From CAIVND01 sp035532075 (GTDB lineage: Bacteria > Actinomycetota > Acidimicrobiia > Acidimicrobiales > Bog-793), in the NCBI GenBank assembly GCA_035532075.1, contig DATKRV010000059.1, positions 1 to 46,754 on the forward strand: 46,754 bases of DNA. Reading direction: 5' to 3'. The notes beneath the pieces are model-generated. The model was not told where the DNA came from. It searched no databases and worked only from the letters and a program-made list of their open reading frames with translations. The position numbers and the translations under genes are program-made. Positions 25,951 to 34,730 of this stretch are shown one piece after another (position 1 is the stretch's first letter; every line of letters begins with the position of its first letter).

Positions 25951-28031
25951 CGTGATCTCCCTTGTTTGGCCAGCACCTCTTGCGCGACGTGGACGATGAC
26001 GTCTTTGGTGAATCCATACTTTGTCAAAAGTGCCTTCAGCGGAGCTGAGGCTCCAAAGGTGTGCATACCCACAACCGCGCCATCGTCGCCTACGTAACGT
26101 TCCCACCCGAAGGTCGACGCCTGTTCGATCGCGACCCTGGCGGTGATGGCAGGGGGAAGAACGCCATTCCGGTACGCTTGGGTCTGTCGTTCAAAAAGCT
26201 CCCAGCAGGGCATGCTCACCACGCGCGTCTGAACGCCGTGTTTGCCGAGCGCATCTTTTGCTTCGAGCGCGAGATGCACCTCGGACCCGGTCGCGAGGAG
26301 AATGAGTTCAGGTGGCCCCGCGTCGGGATCGACGAGCACGTAGGCCCCGCGTGCGACTCCTGTTGCCGGGGCCATGATCGTGCGGTCAAGCGTTGGCAGA
26401 GCCTGCCGGGTAAGCACCAGGGCGGCTGGTTCGCGCTGGAGCGTCGCGACGATCCGCCACATCTCAACGACCTCGTTGGCATCGGCCGGACGAAAAACGA
26501 GGAGTCCCGGCATCGCGCGCAGCGAGGCGAGCTGCTCGACTGGCTGATGGGTCGGTCCGTCCTGACCTACTCCGATCGAGTCGTGGGTGAAGATGTGGAT
26601 CACCGGAATCTCCATGAGTGCCGAGAGTCGGATCGCGGGGCGCGCGTAGTCAGAGAAGATGAAGAATGTGGACCAAAAGGGACGGACTTTGGTGAGCGCG
26701 ATTCCGTTCGCGATGGCGGCCGATGCGTGCTCGCGAATGCCAAAGTGGATGTTCCGGCCACCGGGTTCGCCAGTCTGCAGCTCACCTGCCCCGTCAAAGA
26801 CAAGATGGGTCATCGTCGACGGCGCGAGGTCCGCTGCTCCGCCGATGACCCACGGCACTGCCTCAGCGAACGCGTTGAGCACCTCGCCGGAGGAGACTCT
26901 GCTCGCAAGTCCCGTCGTGTTTGTCGGGTATGCCAAAAGTGCGCGGTCCCAGTCCTCTGGCAACTCGCGTCGTTGCATCTGTCCGAGCTCGCGGGCGAGC
27001 TCGGGATAGAGGTCCGCGTAGCTCTCGAGCTGCTTCTCCCATTTTGAACGCGCGGCCAGGCCGCGATGGCTGACTCCTGCTTCGAACGCGCCATAGACGC
27101 GTTCAGGAATGTAGAACTCGCGATCCTCGGGCATACCGAGGAAGCGCTTTGTCGACCGCACGCCTTCGGGACCCAAGGGTTCGCCATGCGCCTTTGGAGA
27201 GTCCTCGACCGGCGATCCATAACCGATGTGGCTGTGCACAAGGATGAGCGTCGGACGGCTGTGCTCGGCTCTGAAGCTGTGGAGGGCGCGCGCGATGAGA
27301 TCAACGTCGTTTGCATCCGCGATCGTCACGACGTTCCAGCCATATGCCAAAAAACGTGCTGCGACGTCTTCGGTGAAGGTGAGATCGATGTGACCCTCGA
27401 TCGTCACTCGGTTGCAGTCGTAGATCCAACAGAGGTTCGCAAGTCGTTGGTGGGCAGCAAACGAGGCCGCCTCGGAGGAGACGCCCTCCATCATGCATCC
27501 GTCACCCGCCAGCGCGTAGACGTCGAAATCAAACATGGTGAACTCGTGACGATTGAAATGATCGGCGAGCCATCGTCCCGCAAGGGCCATACCCACTGAT
27601 GTGGCGACGCCCTGGCCAAGCGGCCCGGTGGTCGCCTCGACTCCACTCGTCCAGCGGTATTCAGGGTGCCCTGGACAACGAGAACCAAGTTCGCGAAAAG
27701 ACTTCATGTCGTCGATGCTGACGGCTCGCTCTCCAAGAATCTCGTAGTCGGGCTCGACAGCGAGAACACCACTCAGATGCAAAAGCGACCACAAAAGGGT
27801 CGATGCGTGCCCTTCGGAGAGGACAAAGCGGTCTCGGTTCGGCCAGATCGGGTCTTGGGGATCGAAGCGAAGATAGCGTTGCCAGAGCGTGTAGGCGACG
27901 GGAGCAATGTCCATCGGTGTTCCGGGATGACCGGAACCGGCGCGTTCAACCATGTCCATACACAGACCGCGGATCGTATTGATTGACAAAAGGTCGAGGT
28001 CGATGCCCGACTCCTCGGCGCGCGTGTTCAT
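25947..28031 (-). CDS. tkt: Transketolase
   Basis: Thiamine-diphosphate enzyme moving two-carbon units among pentose phosphate intermediates. Motifs: GSGHPGTPMDIAPVAYTLW near the N-terminus, LSEGHAST, and the ThDP/Mg motif LAGDGCMMEGVSSEAASFA ending near IYDCNRVTIEG. The pyrimidine domain carries FFIFSDYARPAIRLSALM and SIGVGQDGPTHQPVEQLA. Length of 694 aa is typical. It is the first certain gene of the operon. ATG 28031 has only a weak SD but overlaps the stop of a possible 65-codon frame (28028-28225), and a plausible promoter lies at 28184-28213. Confidence 0.97.
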   Translation of the reverse strand: MNTRAEESGIDLDLLSINTIRGLCMDMVERAGSGHPGTPMDIAPVAYTLWQRYLRFDPQDPIWPNRDRFVLSEGHASTLLWSLLHLSGVLAVEPDYEILGERAVSIDDMKSFRELGSRCPGHPEYRWTSGVEATTGPLGQGVATSVGMALAGRWLADHFNRHEFTMFDFDVYALAGDGCMMEGVSSEAASFAAHQRLANLCWIYDCNRVTIEGHIDLTFTEDVAARFLAYGWNVVTIADANDVDLIARALHSFRAEHSRPTLILVHSHIGYGSPVEDSPKAHGEPLGPEGVRSTKRFLGMPEDREFYIPERVYGAFEAGVSHRGLAARSKWEKQLESYADLYPELARELGQMQRRELPEDWDRALLAYPTNTTGLASRVSSGEVLNAFAEAVPWVIGGAADLAPSTMTHLVFDGAGELQTGEPGGRNIHFGIREHASAAIANGIALTKVRPFWSTFFIFSDYARPAIRLSALMEIPVIHIFTHDSIGVGQDGPTHQPVEQLASLRAMPGLLVFRPADANEVVEMWRIVATLQREPAALVLTRQALPTLDRTIMAPATGVARGAYVLVDPDAGPPELILLATGSEVHLALEAKDALGKHGVQTRVVSMPCWELFERQTQAYRNGVLPPAITARVAIEQASTFGWERYVGDDGAVVGMHTFGASAPLKALLTKYGFTKDVIVHVAQEVLAKQGRSR

Positions 28032-28225
28032 ATCCGGTCCGGTCGGACTGCCATGACGATCTCCACGCCACGCTTGAGTCCGAGTGACTCGCTCGAGTCG
28101 TGCGCGAAGCGGGACGAGCTCCTATCCGTTCTCGCGCGCGAAATCAGCACAAGGCCAATAGGAGTTCGTTTGCCCAGTTTCAAATTATCTAACCTTGATT
28201 CATCTGGCCTCAAATTATCTGGCAT
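28028..28225 (-). CDS. Possible 65-aa coupling ORF between the debranching-like gene and tkt
   Basis: An ATG at 28225 overlaps the last codons of the preceding gene by 11 bp, with GGAG 8 nt upstream. The frame ends in an ATGA overlap with tkt. The predicted peptide is Arg/Ser-rich, has no recognised domain, and repeats a DNL motif near its N-terminus. The first third is AT-rich and uses codons unlike its neighbours, and the opposite strand is open too. It could instead be a noncoding leader. Confidence 0.3.
   Translation of the reverse strand: MPDNLRPDESRLDNLKLGKRTPIGLVLISRARTDRSSSRFAHDSSESLGLKRGVEIVMAVRPDRI
28184..28213 (-). promoter_or_regulatory. Candidate sigma-70-type promoter for the tkt operon
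   Basis: On the minus strand, TTGAGG (28213-28208) is followed after 18 nt by GATAAT (28189-28184), close to the -35 and -10 consensus. This predicts a leader of about 145 nt. The -10 sits in the second of two identical AGATAATTTGA copies (28210-28220 and 28180-28190), spaced 30 bp. The spacing of about three helical turns could suit a regulator. Confidence 0.45.
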
Positions 28226-30389
28226 CGATCATCTCCACCAATAGTCCGTCTTCATTGGAAAGTACCTTGAGTTCATGCTCGCCATCGGGTCGTTGGCTTA
28301 TCTGGAGGTCGAGAGAGGATTCGCCGATGCGTAGCTGGCGAAGCGTCACTTCATCCATCCAGGCGGGAAGGGTCGGGCGAAGTCGTACCGCCCCGTCTTG
28401 GGCGTCGGGGTCAAGTCCAAGAAGGGTCGAAACAAGGTGGACGATCGCTCCGCTTGACCATGCCTGGGGAACATTTGCGCCGAGATATTGCACGGGGAAT
28501 GCACCGCGGTCGCGCGTAAAGCCGGCGAACAGTTCGGGAAGACGTTGGGCCGCAAACATCGAGGCGGCATCGAATATGCCACGAGCCACCTTGGCCGCCT
28601 CCTGACCGTGACCATAGGCCTGAAACCCTGCTGCCGCGATGGCGTTGTCGTGCGGCCAGACCGATCCGCGTTGGTACGAGAGCGGATCGTAGGCGATGTG
28701 GTTCGCAGAAAGGGTCCGGATTCCCCAACCACTCCACATATCTGGGGCCATCAGGCGTTCGACCACGCGTGCAGCACGACTCCGTTCGACGACTCCGAGC
28801 CATAGGAGGTGGCCCGGGTTGGATGACACCGAGTCGATCGGACGTTTGTCTCCGTCGAGTCCAAGATAGTAGGTACCCTCGGACTCCCACCAGAACCGCT
28901 GTTCGATCTGGACCGCGAGTCGGTCGGCCTCCTCACGCAGCCGCTTCGCCTGTGAGATGTCCCCAAAGGCTCTTTCGACGACCTCAGCCCATTCCCGTTT
29001 TGCCGCGACAACGATTCCCTGATGCTCAACGAGGGCGACCGGCAATTTGGCGCGTGAGCCGTCGCTCATGACGATCGCGTCGCCGGAGTCCTTCCATCCC
29101 TGGTCTCGGTAGCCGCTGGGCGCGCGTGCCTGATACTCCTGCAGCCCGTCACCGTCTATGTCCCCATCGGTATCAATCCACGCGAGCGCCCGTTCGACGT
29201 GTGGCCGGATCGTTTCGAGCGCCCGGCGATCGCCATGCCAGCGCCAGGATCGCGCGGCAACGAGGACGAAAAGCGGGGTCGTCTCGTGCGCGCCATAGTA
29301 CGGAGTGTGTGGGGTGAGTCTGAGCGCGGCAAGCTCTCCGTGACGTACCTCGTGTTCGATTTTGCCTGGCTGCATGTCCCGGAGATCATCGTAGGAATCG
29401 GCCTGCAGAGAGGCAAGGGCTCGCAGGCTACCGAGCGCGAATCTTGGAGAGAGTGCGAGTGTCTGCAGCGAGACAATCAGCGCGTCGCGACCGAACAGGC
29501 TGACGAACCAGGGAATTCCCGCGGCGGGTACCCAGGCTTCGAGATCCTGCGTTTTGGTGCCAGGTGCAGCAAGTGCGTCGTGCCGATAGAGGCGCAGACC
29601 GGCGAGATCGTCGATCGCCTGGTGGAGCGCGGCGGTCACCCCCGAGTTCGAAGTGTCAAAGTTTGTTGCCTGGTCGATCCATCGTTTTCCGATCATCTCG
29701 TTTTCCGAGCTCGCGTCGATCAGGTCGTGGCAGGGGCGCGTGATCCGGCGCTCCTCGCCATCGATCACCGGCATCCACCACAGACAGCAGTGCCACGTCT
29801 CGTGCGGGGCGATCGCGACCTGAAAACGGATACCGCCATTCGCGAACTCCGGAGAAGAGTCGTTGTTGAGCACCTCAAGGACGAGTGCCCGTTCGAAGGT
29901 CTCGTTGTGGTACGTGGTGGTAAGTCGACGTTCCTCGTTGTTCCAAAGGCTGTGGATCGATCCTCGTCGAATGCGGCGGTGGGCCTTGACGTCGAACAGG
30001 TCGGCAAAATCCGATTCAATACTTACCTCGAGGTCGACGACAATCGGGACGCGACTCTGATTCGTAAGGTCGTAGTCCTCGTGGATACCCGGGCCGACAC
30101 TTCGATCAAGGCGGAGATGCAGGCAGTGTTCGGGTATTCGTTTGCCATCGCAACCATCGACCTCGGTGTTCGTGAACTCAAAACGCGCCGAGTGATGATC
30201 GACAGCCGCTCCGTTGAGAAGGACCGCCCGCCCGCCACCGAGTTTGAGTCGGTATCCCGAGACAAGGCGCGTGTCGTCGGCGAAATATCCCTGCTCTTTC
30301 GTGCTCGACATCTCGCCTGAAAGCTCACAGATCGCAATCTCGTCGTCAAAGTGCGTCGATACAACCGGCGGCCCGACCGAAATCTCCAC
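28215..30389 (-). CDS. Glycogen-debranching-like enzyme (amylo-alpha-1,6-glucosidase family)
   Basis: Cytoplasmic glycoside hydrolase-like protein of 724 aa. The N-terminal third has the GDE_N_bis-type pattern SSTKEQGYFADDTRLVSGYR. The remainder is an alpha/alpha six-barrel with WFVSLFGRDALIVSLQTLAL, GYRDQGWKDSGDAIV (probable catalytic acid region) and SYQRGSVWPHDNAIAAAGF, all shared with bacterial amylo-alpha-1,6-glucosidase and GH63/trehalase-like hydrolases. The natural substrate of these short bacterial forms is mostly unproven: branched alpha-glucan or a glucosylated solute. Start is GTG 30389 with an AGGAGC SD. GalU and a GT4 enzyme lie upstream on the same strand; similar enzymes are often found beside a GT4 gene. 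Confidence 0.88.
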   Translation of the reverse strand: MEISVGPPVVSTHFDDEIAICELSGEMSSTKEQGYFADDTRLVSGYRLKLGGGRAVLLNGAAVDHHSARFEFTNTEVDGCDGKRIPEHCLHLRLDRSVGPGIHEDYDLTNQSRVPIVVDLEVSIESDFADLFDVKAHRRIRRGSIHSLWNNEERRLTTTYHNETFERALVLEVLNNDSSPEFANGGIRFQVAIAPHETWHCCLWWMPVIDGEERRITRPCHDLIDASSENEMIGKRWIDQATNFDTSNSGVTAALHQAIDDLAGLRLYRHDALAAPGTKTQDLEAWVPAAGIPWFVSLFGRDALIVSLQTLALSPRFALGSLRALASLQADSYDDLRDMQPGKIEHEVRHGELAALRLTPHTPYYGAHETTPLFVLVAARSWRWHGDRRALETIRPHVERALAWIDTDGDIDGDGLQEYQARAPSGYRDQGWKDSGDAIVMSDGSRAKLPVALVEHQGIVVAAKREWAEVVERAFGDISQAKRLREEADRLAVQIEQRFWWESEGTYYLGLDGDKRPIDSVSSNPGHLLWLGVVERSRAARVVERLMAPDMWSGWGIRTLSANHIAYDPLSYQRGSVWPHDNAIAAAGFQAYGHGQEAAKVARGIFDAASMFAAQRLPELFAGFTRDRGAFPVQYLGANVPQAWSSGAIVHLVSTLLGLDPDAQDGAVRLRPTLPAWMDEVTLRQLRIGESSLDLQISQRPDGEHELKVLSNEDGLLVEMIDAR

Positions 30390-30541
30390 GAATGCTCCTA
30401 TTCCGATGATTTGCTAGGGGTGCTATTTCTCATGCCCGAAGTCGCAAGGATCAAAGCGTCCTTGCAACCCCTCTTTTGGACTCGCAACCAAACTCTTGTC
30501 GCTCTCGGTCAAGTACGGGGTGACCGAGACGGGTGTCCCCC

Positions 30542-31513
30542 TTAGCTGGCCACCCCTGCGTGTCCGTTCAACTCGTCTGAGGGGTGAATCACCGATGTCG
30601 GAGGTTTGTCGAATATCGATGCGACAGCTGGTTGCATGTCCGTCACGTCTCTGCCGGTGAGTTGGAGATCAATTACTGACACAGGCGTCTCGAGTGCTGC
30701 GTCGTCGGCGAAACATCGAACGTTTGCCTCTTGCCAGCCCTGCCAGTTTCCAACGTCGACCCGGCCATCTTCCTCGCGCACCACAAAACCGGCGAGACCA
30801 CCGGTCGATGCGGCGAGATCGAGCGCGGTGGTGAGTTGCACCTCGCCTGTCTCGTCCGCCTCGACGGTGTCAAGCAGGTCGAGAACATCGGGTCCAAGCA
30901 CGTAGCGACCCGAAATTGCAAAATACGACGGAGCGGTAAGCGGGTGCGGCTTCTCGATACATGCGGTGACCGAGAGACGCTCGTCATCAGGACCTGGCGT
31001 GACCTGCGCACATCCGTAGAATTCGATCATCGTCGGGTCGACGCGCAACAGACTGATGCCAGACTCGCCCGTGCGCTCAAAATCGTCGAGCATGACGCGT
31101 AGCAGTCGAGATCCTCCGAGAAGGATCTCATCGGGCAGCAAGAGCGCGAATGGCTCCGCGCCAAGGGCGAGATGCGCGATGCGCACGGCGTCGCCCAATC
31201 CTCTCGCACTCGGCTGATTGACGATTCTCACCTGGCTGTTTGGCAGAATGCCCCGACGACGGCGATTCGAGCGGCCGAAGAGGTCCTCGGACCTCTTGTT
31301 GCCAAAGAAGTATGCGGCTATTGAAGGTTTGCGGGAGCTTGATATGACGAGGATCTGTTCGATGCCCGCATCGAGCGCCTCATTGATTGCCCACTGGATC
31401 GCTGGCTTGCGGCCGACCGGCAACAGCTCCTTTGGAACCGCGCTTGACGCGGGAAGCATTCGGGTGCCAACGCCCCCGGCCGGTATTACTGCGGTGCGTA
31501 TTCGACGGGCCAT
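30542..31513 (-). CDS. galU: UTP-glucose-1-phosphate uridylyltransferase
   Basis: Makes UDP-glucose from UTP and glucose 1-phosphate. The nucleotide-binding signature is AVIPAGGVGTRMLPASSAVP followed by KELLPVGRKPAIQW, and the sugar-binding part includes CIEKPHP and YFAISGRYVLGPDVLDLL. Length is 323 aa. The ATG at 31513 is strongly favoured by AAGGAGGG 5 nt upstream. The frame is open 64 codons further to an ATG at 31705, just past the GT4 stop, but that stretch is hydrophilic and unlike GalU. UDP-glucose is a plausible donor for the adjacent GT4 enzyme, although some GT4 partners use GDP- or ADP-sugars. Confidence 0.93.
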   Translation of the reverse strand: MARRIRTAVIPAGGVGTRMLPASSAVPKELLPVGRKPAIQWAINEALDAGIEQILVISSSRKPSIAAYFFGNKRSEDLFGRSNRRRRGILPNSQVRIVNQPSARGLGDAVRIAHLALGAEPFALLLPDEILLGGSRLLRVMLDDFERTGESGISLLRVDPTMIEFYGCAQVTPGPDDERLSVTACIEKPHPLTAPSYFAISGRYVLGPDVLDLLDTVEADETGEVQLTTALDLAASTGGLAGFVVREEDGRVDVGNWQGWQEANVRCFADDAALETPVSVIDLQLTGRDVTDMQPAVASIFDKPPTSVIHPSDELNGHAGVAS

Positions 31514-31706
31514 TTTCCCTCCTTGGGTCTTGCGCGAGTCAGCAGAGGCTGCCTCGCTGGTGCTGGAATTCCATTGCTGTTTTGAATCCGGTGTTCGACC
31601 GATGCGCGTTTTGACCGCGTGGTCCTCGTCGCTGATGCGCGCCGCAGGGGCGCCCAGATCAGTGTCTGATGTCGTGTCGATGCCGGGATCGAACGCATCG
31701 CACATC

Positions 31707-32879
31707 TCAGGCACCGAGCCTGTGCGCGTTTTGATCGACCCGAGTCGTTTCGAGGTGCCGTTTGATACCGGAGAGCCCATCTGAATAGGCAACACCAGCG
31801 TGTAGGTCGCGGTACAGGCGTTCATAGTGGGCAACCATGGCTCGGGCGGAGAAGTGGCGCTCGACGCGGTCGCGACAGTCTTTCGCTTTGAGACCGACAG
31901 AGGCGTTGACGGCTTCGATCATCTCGTCTTTGGTCGTACAGAGAAATCCCGTGACACCCTCACTCACGATCTCTGGTGCTGCGCCAAGGGGAGTCGTGAT
32001 GACCGGAGTTCCACAGGCCATTGCCTCGATCATGACGAGCCCGAATGGCTCGGGCCAGTCGATCGGAAAGAGCAATGCTCGGGCTCGGCCAAGGATGTTG
32101 ACTTTCACCGAGTGCGAGGGCTCCTCGAGTACGGTGACGTCACTGCTGAGGCGGGGGGCGATGAACTCATTGAAATAGGCGCGCTCATTTGGTTCAGTCG
32201 CCTTGATGAGCATGACGAGCGGCAGCTTTGCGGCGCGCGCCACCTCTATCGCGATTTCGGGGCGTTTTTCCGCGCAGACTCGACCGAGAAAGACCAAGAA
32301 GTCTTCTTTGTCCGATTGGAACGGATGGGATCTGAGATCGATACCGTTGTAAACAACACCCGCGTAGCGAACCAAAGCATTCGCGGTTTGTTGCGCGTGA
32401 CTGATCGCGACAACTTGGACGCGATCGCCAATGAGCTCGAAGAGTCGTCGACTGTAGGGTGTCCACGGTCCGTGGAGGGTATGAACGACCAGCGTGTCGC
32501 TTTCGACCATCGCACCAAAGGCAGCCCCGGTTCCGGTGTGGTCGTGGATCACATCGAACTCGTTGGCATCACGATACGCAGCACTGTTGTGGTAGAGCTC
32601 GTCTGCTAATTGCGCAGGGTCGCCGAGCATGAGCGATGAACGGATCGGTGAGACGAGACGTGCCCGCGTGACCGATGACGCCTCGGCGAAGAGCGTGACA
32701 TCGTGCCCCTTTTCGACGAGACCGTCGACGAGCAGTGCAACGACCCGTTCGATCCCGCCGTAACCGCTGGGAGGGACCGGAAGCATCGGAGGCGCTACGA
32801 CGCCAATACGCAGTTTGCGTTCCCGATCTGGGACTCGACGGATGGACGTCGCTGTCGCGTGCTCTTTTCCGGTTGTCAT
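31707..32879 (-). CDS. Glycosyltransferase family 4 (GT-B fold)
   Basis: Retaining GT-B glycosyltransferase of 390 aa, cytoplasmic. The N-terminal domain opens with IGVVAPPMLPVPPSGYGGIE, where the GGIE loop contacts the acceptor side. The C-terminal domain carries FLGRVCAEKRPEIAIE and the GT4 EX7E motif in EPFGLVMIEAMACGTPVI, which binds the nucleotide sugar. Its position between a ROK glucokinase and galU/debranching enzyme suggests synthesis of a glucoside or alpha-glucan, not surface polysaccharide, since no flippase or polymerase genes are present. The acceptor is unknown. ATG 32879 has a weak SD. The stop lies 193 bp before galU. Confidence 0.92.
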   Translation of the reverse strand: MTTGKEHATATSIRRVPDRERKLRIGVVAPPMLPVPPSGYGGIERVVALLVDGLVEKGHDVTLFAEASSVTRARLVSPIRSSLMLGDPAQLADELYHNSAAYRDANEFDVIHDHTGTGAAFGAMVESDTLVVHTLHGPWTPYSRRLFELIGDRVQVVAISHAQQTANALVRYAGVVYNGIDLRSHPFQSDKEDFLVFLGRVCAEKRPEIAIEVARAAKLPLVMLIKATEPNERAYFNEFIAPRLSSDVTVLEEPSHSVKVNILGRARALLFPIDWPEPFGLVMIEAMACGTPVITTPLGAAPEIVSEGVTGFLCTTKDEMIEAVNASVGLKAKDCRDRVERHFSARAMVAHYERLYRDLHAGVAYSDGLSGIKRHLETTRVDQNAHRLGA

Positions 32880-33338
32880 GATGGGGTCTCGCCGAAATGA
32901 ACCATCAGATCTCGGGAACTTGGATTCTGATGGCTACTAAGTCCAGTTGCACGGATCACTCGAGATCGCGCAGGTGTGGATAGCCAGCCGACTCGTCCTC
33001 CGATGCCATGCTCTGCAAAGCCTCGACCGGTGGGCAAACTCGATGCGAAGTTTGCCGAAAGGATCGAAGAGATCCGATGCGAAGAGACCCATTGCACGGG
33101 CGCGAGTGGCGTCGGGAGACAGGACAAGAAGACGTTCCTCTCGCTCGAGCGTTAACAAACCGCTGCCCAAACCCTCGCTGCTGAAGGAGATACTCAGCCT
33201 AGCACCGTAAGGTCGGACTAGCACCGTGAGCTAACACGTTGAGCTAGCACCCAATGGTCGGGCTCCCTGCGCGACTTTCGCGGCTCCGATGCAGATCCAG
33301 TGTGCTTTGCTGGGGTCGCGATCGTGCTGGGTGTCGGT
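32880..33338. other. Intergenic region with GCTAGCACC repeat cluster
   Basis: No gene is supported, though a 95-codon minus-strand frame (32937-33224) is open. CTAGCACCGT occurs at 33199-33208 and 33218-33227, and related GCTAACACGT and GCTAGCACCC follow at about 33230 and 33243. The cluster sits between the ROK stop and the GT4 start on the minus strand. It could be an operator for the GT4 gene. Confidence 0.4.
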
Positions 33339-34247
33339 TCAGTCGGTTGCGGCTGCCCAGCGAGCGGCACCGACGAGGCCAGCATTGTCACCGAGTTTGG
33401 CGGCCAAGAGCGGAGGTGGTGGCATCTCCTCGGGAACGTCGCGCGCGAAGGCATCGCCCACTGCAGAAAAAAAATTCGGCTGGAGGCCGAGGCCACCGCC
33501 GAGTATGACGACCTCTGGTGAGAATGCCATCGAAAGGTTGGCAATTCCTATCGCTGCAGCACTGACCGCGTGCCCCCAGAGCTGCAGCGCGATGTCGTCA
33601 CCGTGCCGCACAAGCTGATTGATCCTCTCTCCGGAGAGCGCTCCAAGGCCCGCCTCGATTGCCATGCGTGTCAGTCCGGTGCCAGAGGCCAATTTCTCGA
33701 GTGTCGCTGGTAGGTGTCTCTGCCAAGCTTTCCAGTCGATGATGGTGTGTCCGAGTTCACCGAGCGATCGACCGCCGTGGAGGAGTCGTCCCCCGAAGAC
33801 GAACCCGGCTCCAATTCCCGTCGAGATGGTGATGTAGGCGACATCACGGTAATCCCGACCTGATCCAAAGTATGCCTCCCCGACCGCGGCAAGATCGGCA
33901 TCATTTGCAAGTTGAACTGGCAGGCCGACGATCTGGCGGAGACTCTCCACGGAGAGTTGTCCAGGCCACGACTCAGGGAGATGGGGTGCCCACAACAACG
34001 TGCCCGCGCGGTAGTCGACCTGACCGGGTAATCCGACGACCACCCGGCCAGCACGACGTTCTCCGTCCACCACATGGCGCGCAACGGAGGAGATGAGGTC
34101 GGTTAGCTCGGTCGGGACATGTGCATTCCGCGGGGTCGGAAGAACGCGACGCAAGACGATCTCCCCGTCCCCTCTGACGAGCGCGGCCCGCATCTGCGTT
34201 CCACCGACGTCCACCGCGACGGTGATCTCTTTTGGGTCCGGGGGCAT
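33339..34247 (-). CDS. ROK family sugar kinase, probable glucokinase
   Basis: ATP-dependent sugar kinase of 302 aa. The N-terminal phosphate loop is VAVDVGGTQMRAALV; VGLPGQVDYR, LANDADLAAVGEAYFGSGRD (catalytic Asp in NDAD) and TISTGIGAGFV are ROK hallmarks. The sugar-binding motif SLGELGHTIID is present. Unusually, the ROK zinc motif (C-x-C-G-x-x-G-C-x-E) that normally follows is absent: the chain continues WKAWQRHLPATLEKLASGTG with no cysteine. Glucose is inferred from the neighbouring genes; other hexoses are possible. ATG 34247 is preceded by AAAGGT. An upstream in-frame extension to 34397 lacks similarity. Confidence 0.88.
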   Translation of the reverse strand: MPPDPKEITVAVDVGGTQMRAALVRGDGEIVLRRVLPTPRNAHVPTELTDLISSVARHVVDGERRAGRVVVGLPGQVDYRAGTLLWAPHLPESWPGQLSVESLRQIVGLPVQLANDADLAAVGEAYFGSGRDYRDVAYITISTGIGAGFVFGGRLLHGGRSLGELGHTIIDWKAWQRHLPATLEKLASGTGLTRMAIEAGLGALSGERINQLVRHGDDIALQLWGHAVSAAAIGIANLSMAFSPEVVILGGGLGLQPNFFSAVGDAFARDVPEEMPPPPLLAAKLGDNAGLVGAARWAAATD

Positions 34248-34529
34248 ATTTACCTTTCGCACCGATGCCGGGGAGTGATGACCGATTGCTGCCGTTGCGT
34301 GTCTGGCGTTGAATGCGGATGAGTCTCTCTCGCTCTCGACCCTGCGTTGGCGAGGTCGCGAGTGAGATCCATCTCGGAGTGCGAGGCTATCAGGCACTTC
34401 GGAAATGACTCCGGCGGGTCCGACGCTTGTGACGCTAGGAGCCCATGTTCGCTTGGCTGCACATGTCCCGCTGCTCCGGCGGTATGGGCAGCCGAGAGCT
34501 GCCGCGTATCGGCATACACCATCCAGTCG

Positions 34530-34730
34530 TCAGTCGAACTGACCCCAGTGGGTAGCAATGATGAGAAGTACACCAGCGAGGGCGAGCGCAATGCCGGCGA
34601 CGATCGTTCGCGCGGTCGGCATCTTGAAGGCTGGGATTTGAGCGGCGACGAGCCAGACACCGGCAAACAAGATCAACAAGAATCCGACCTCGGCGAGTGT
34701 GACGCCCGTTTGATGGCTCAGCGCAAGCAC
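34530..34730 (-). CDS. Small two-helix membrane protein
   Basis: Predicted 66-aa protein with two hydrophobic segments, VGFLLILFAGVWLVAAQI and TIVAGIALALAGVLLIIAT, separated by a short basic loop (PAFKMPTART). This is a credible hairpin membrane protein, but no family is recognised. GTG 34730 has no clear SD. It lies between the histidine phosphatase and ROK genes on the same strand. About 280 bp between it and the ROK start (34248-34529) show no further gene. Confidence 0.5.
   Translation of the reverse strand: MLALSHQTGVTLAEVGFLLILFAGVWLVAAQIPAFKMPTARTIVAGIALALAGVLLIIATHWGQFD

Noticed and set aside
28053..28244. 63-codon plus-strand frame opposite the tkt leader
   Set aside because: It has no SD or known domain and lies antisense to the likely promoter or coupling ORF; open frames on both strands are common in this base composition.
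31514..31705. 64-residue N-terminal extension of GalU
   Set aside because: The frame is open, but the ideal SD sits before ATG 31513 and the extension has no similarity to GalU proteins.
32937..33224. 95-codon minus-strand frame reading TLEREERLLVLSPDATRARA
   Set aside because: Part looks protein-like, but there is no SD, no recognised family, and overlapping open frames on both strands; not enough to call a gene.
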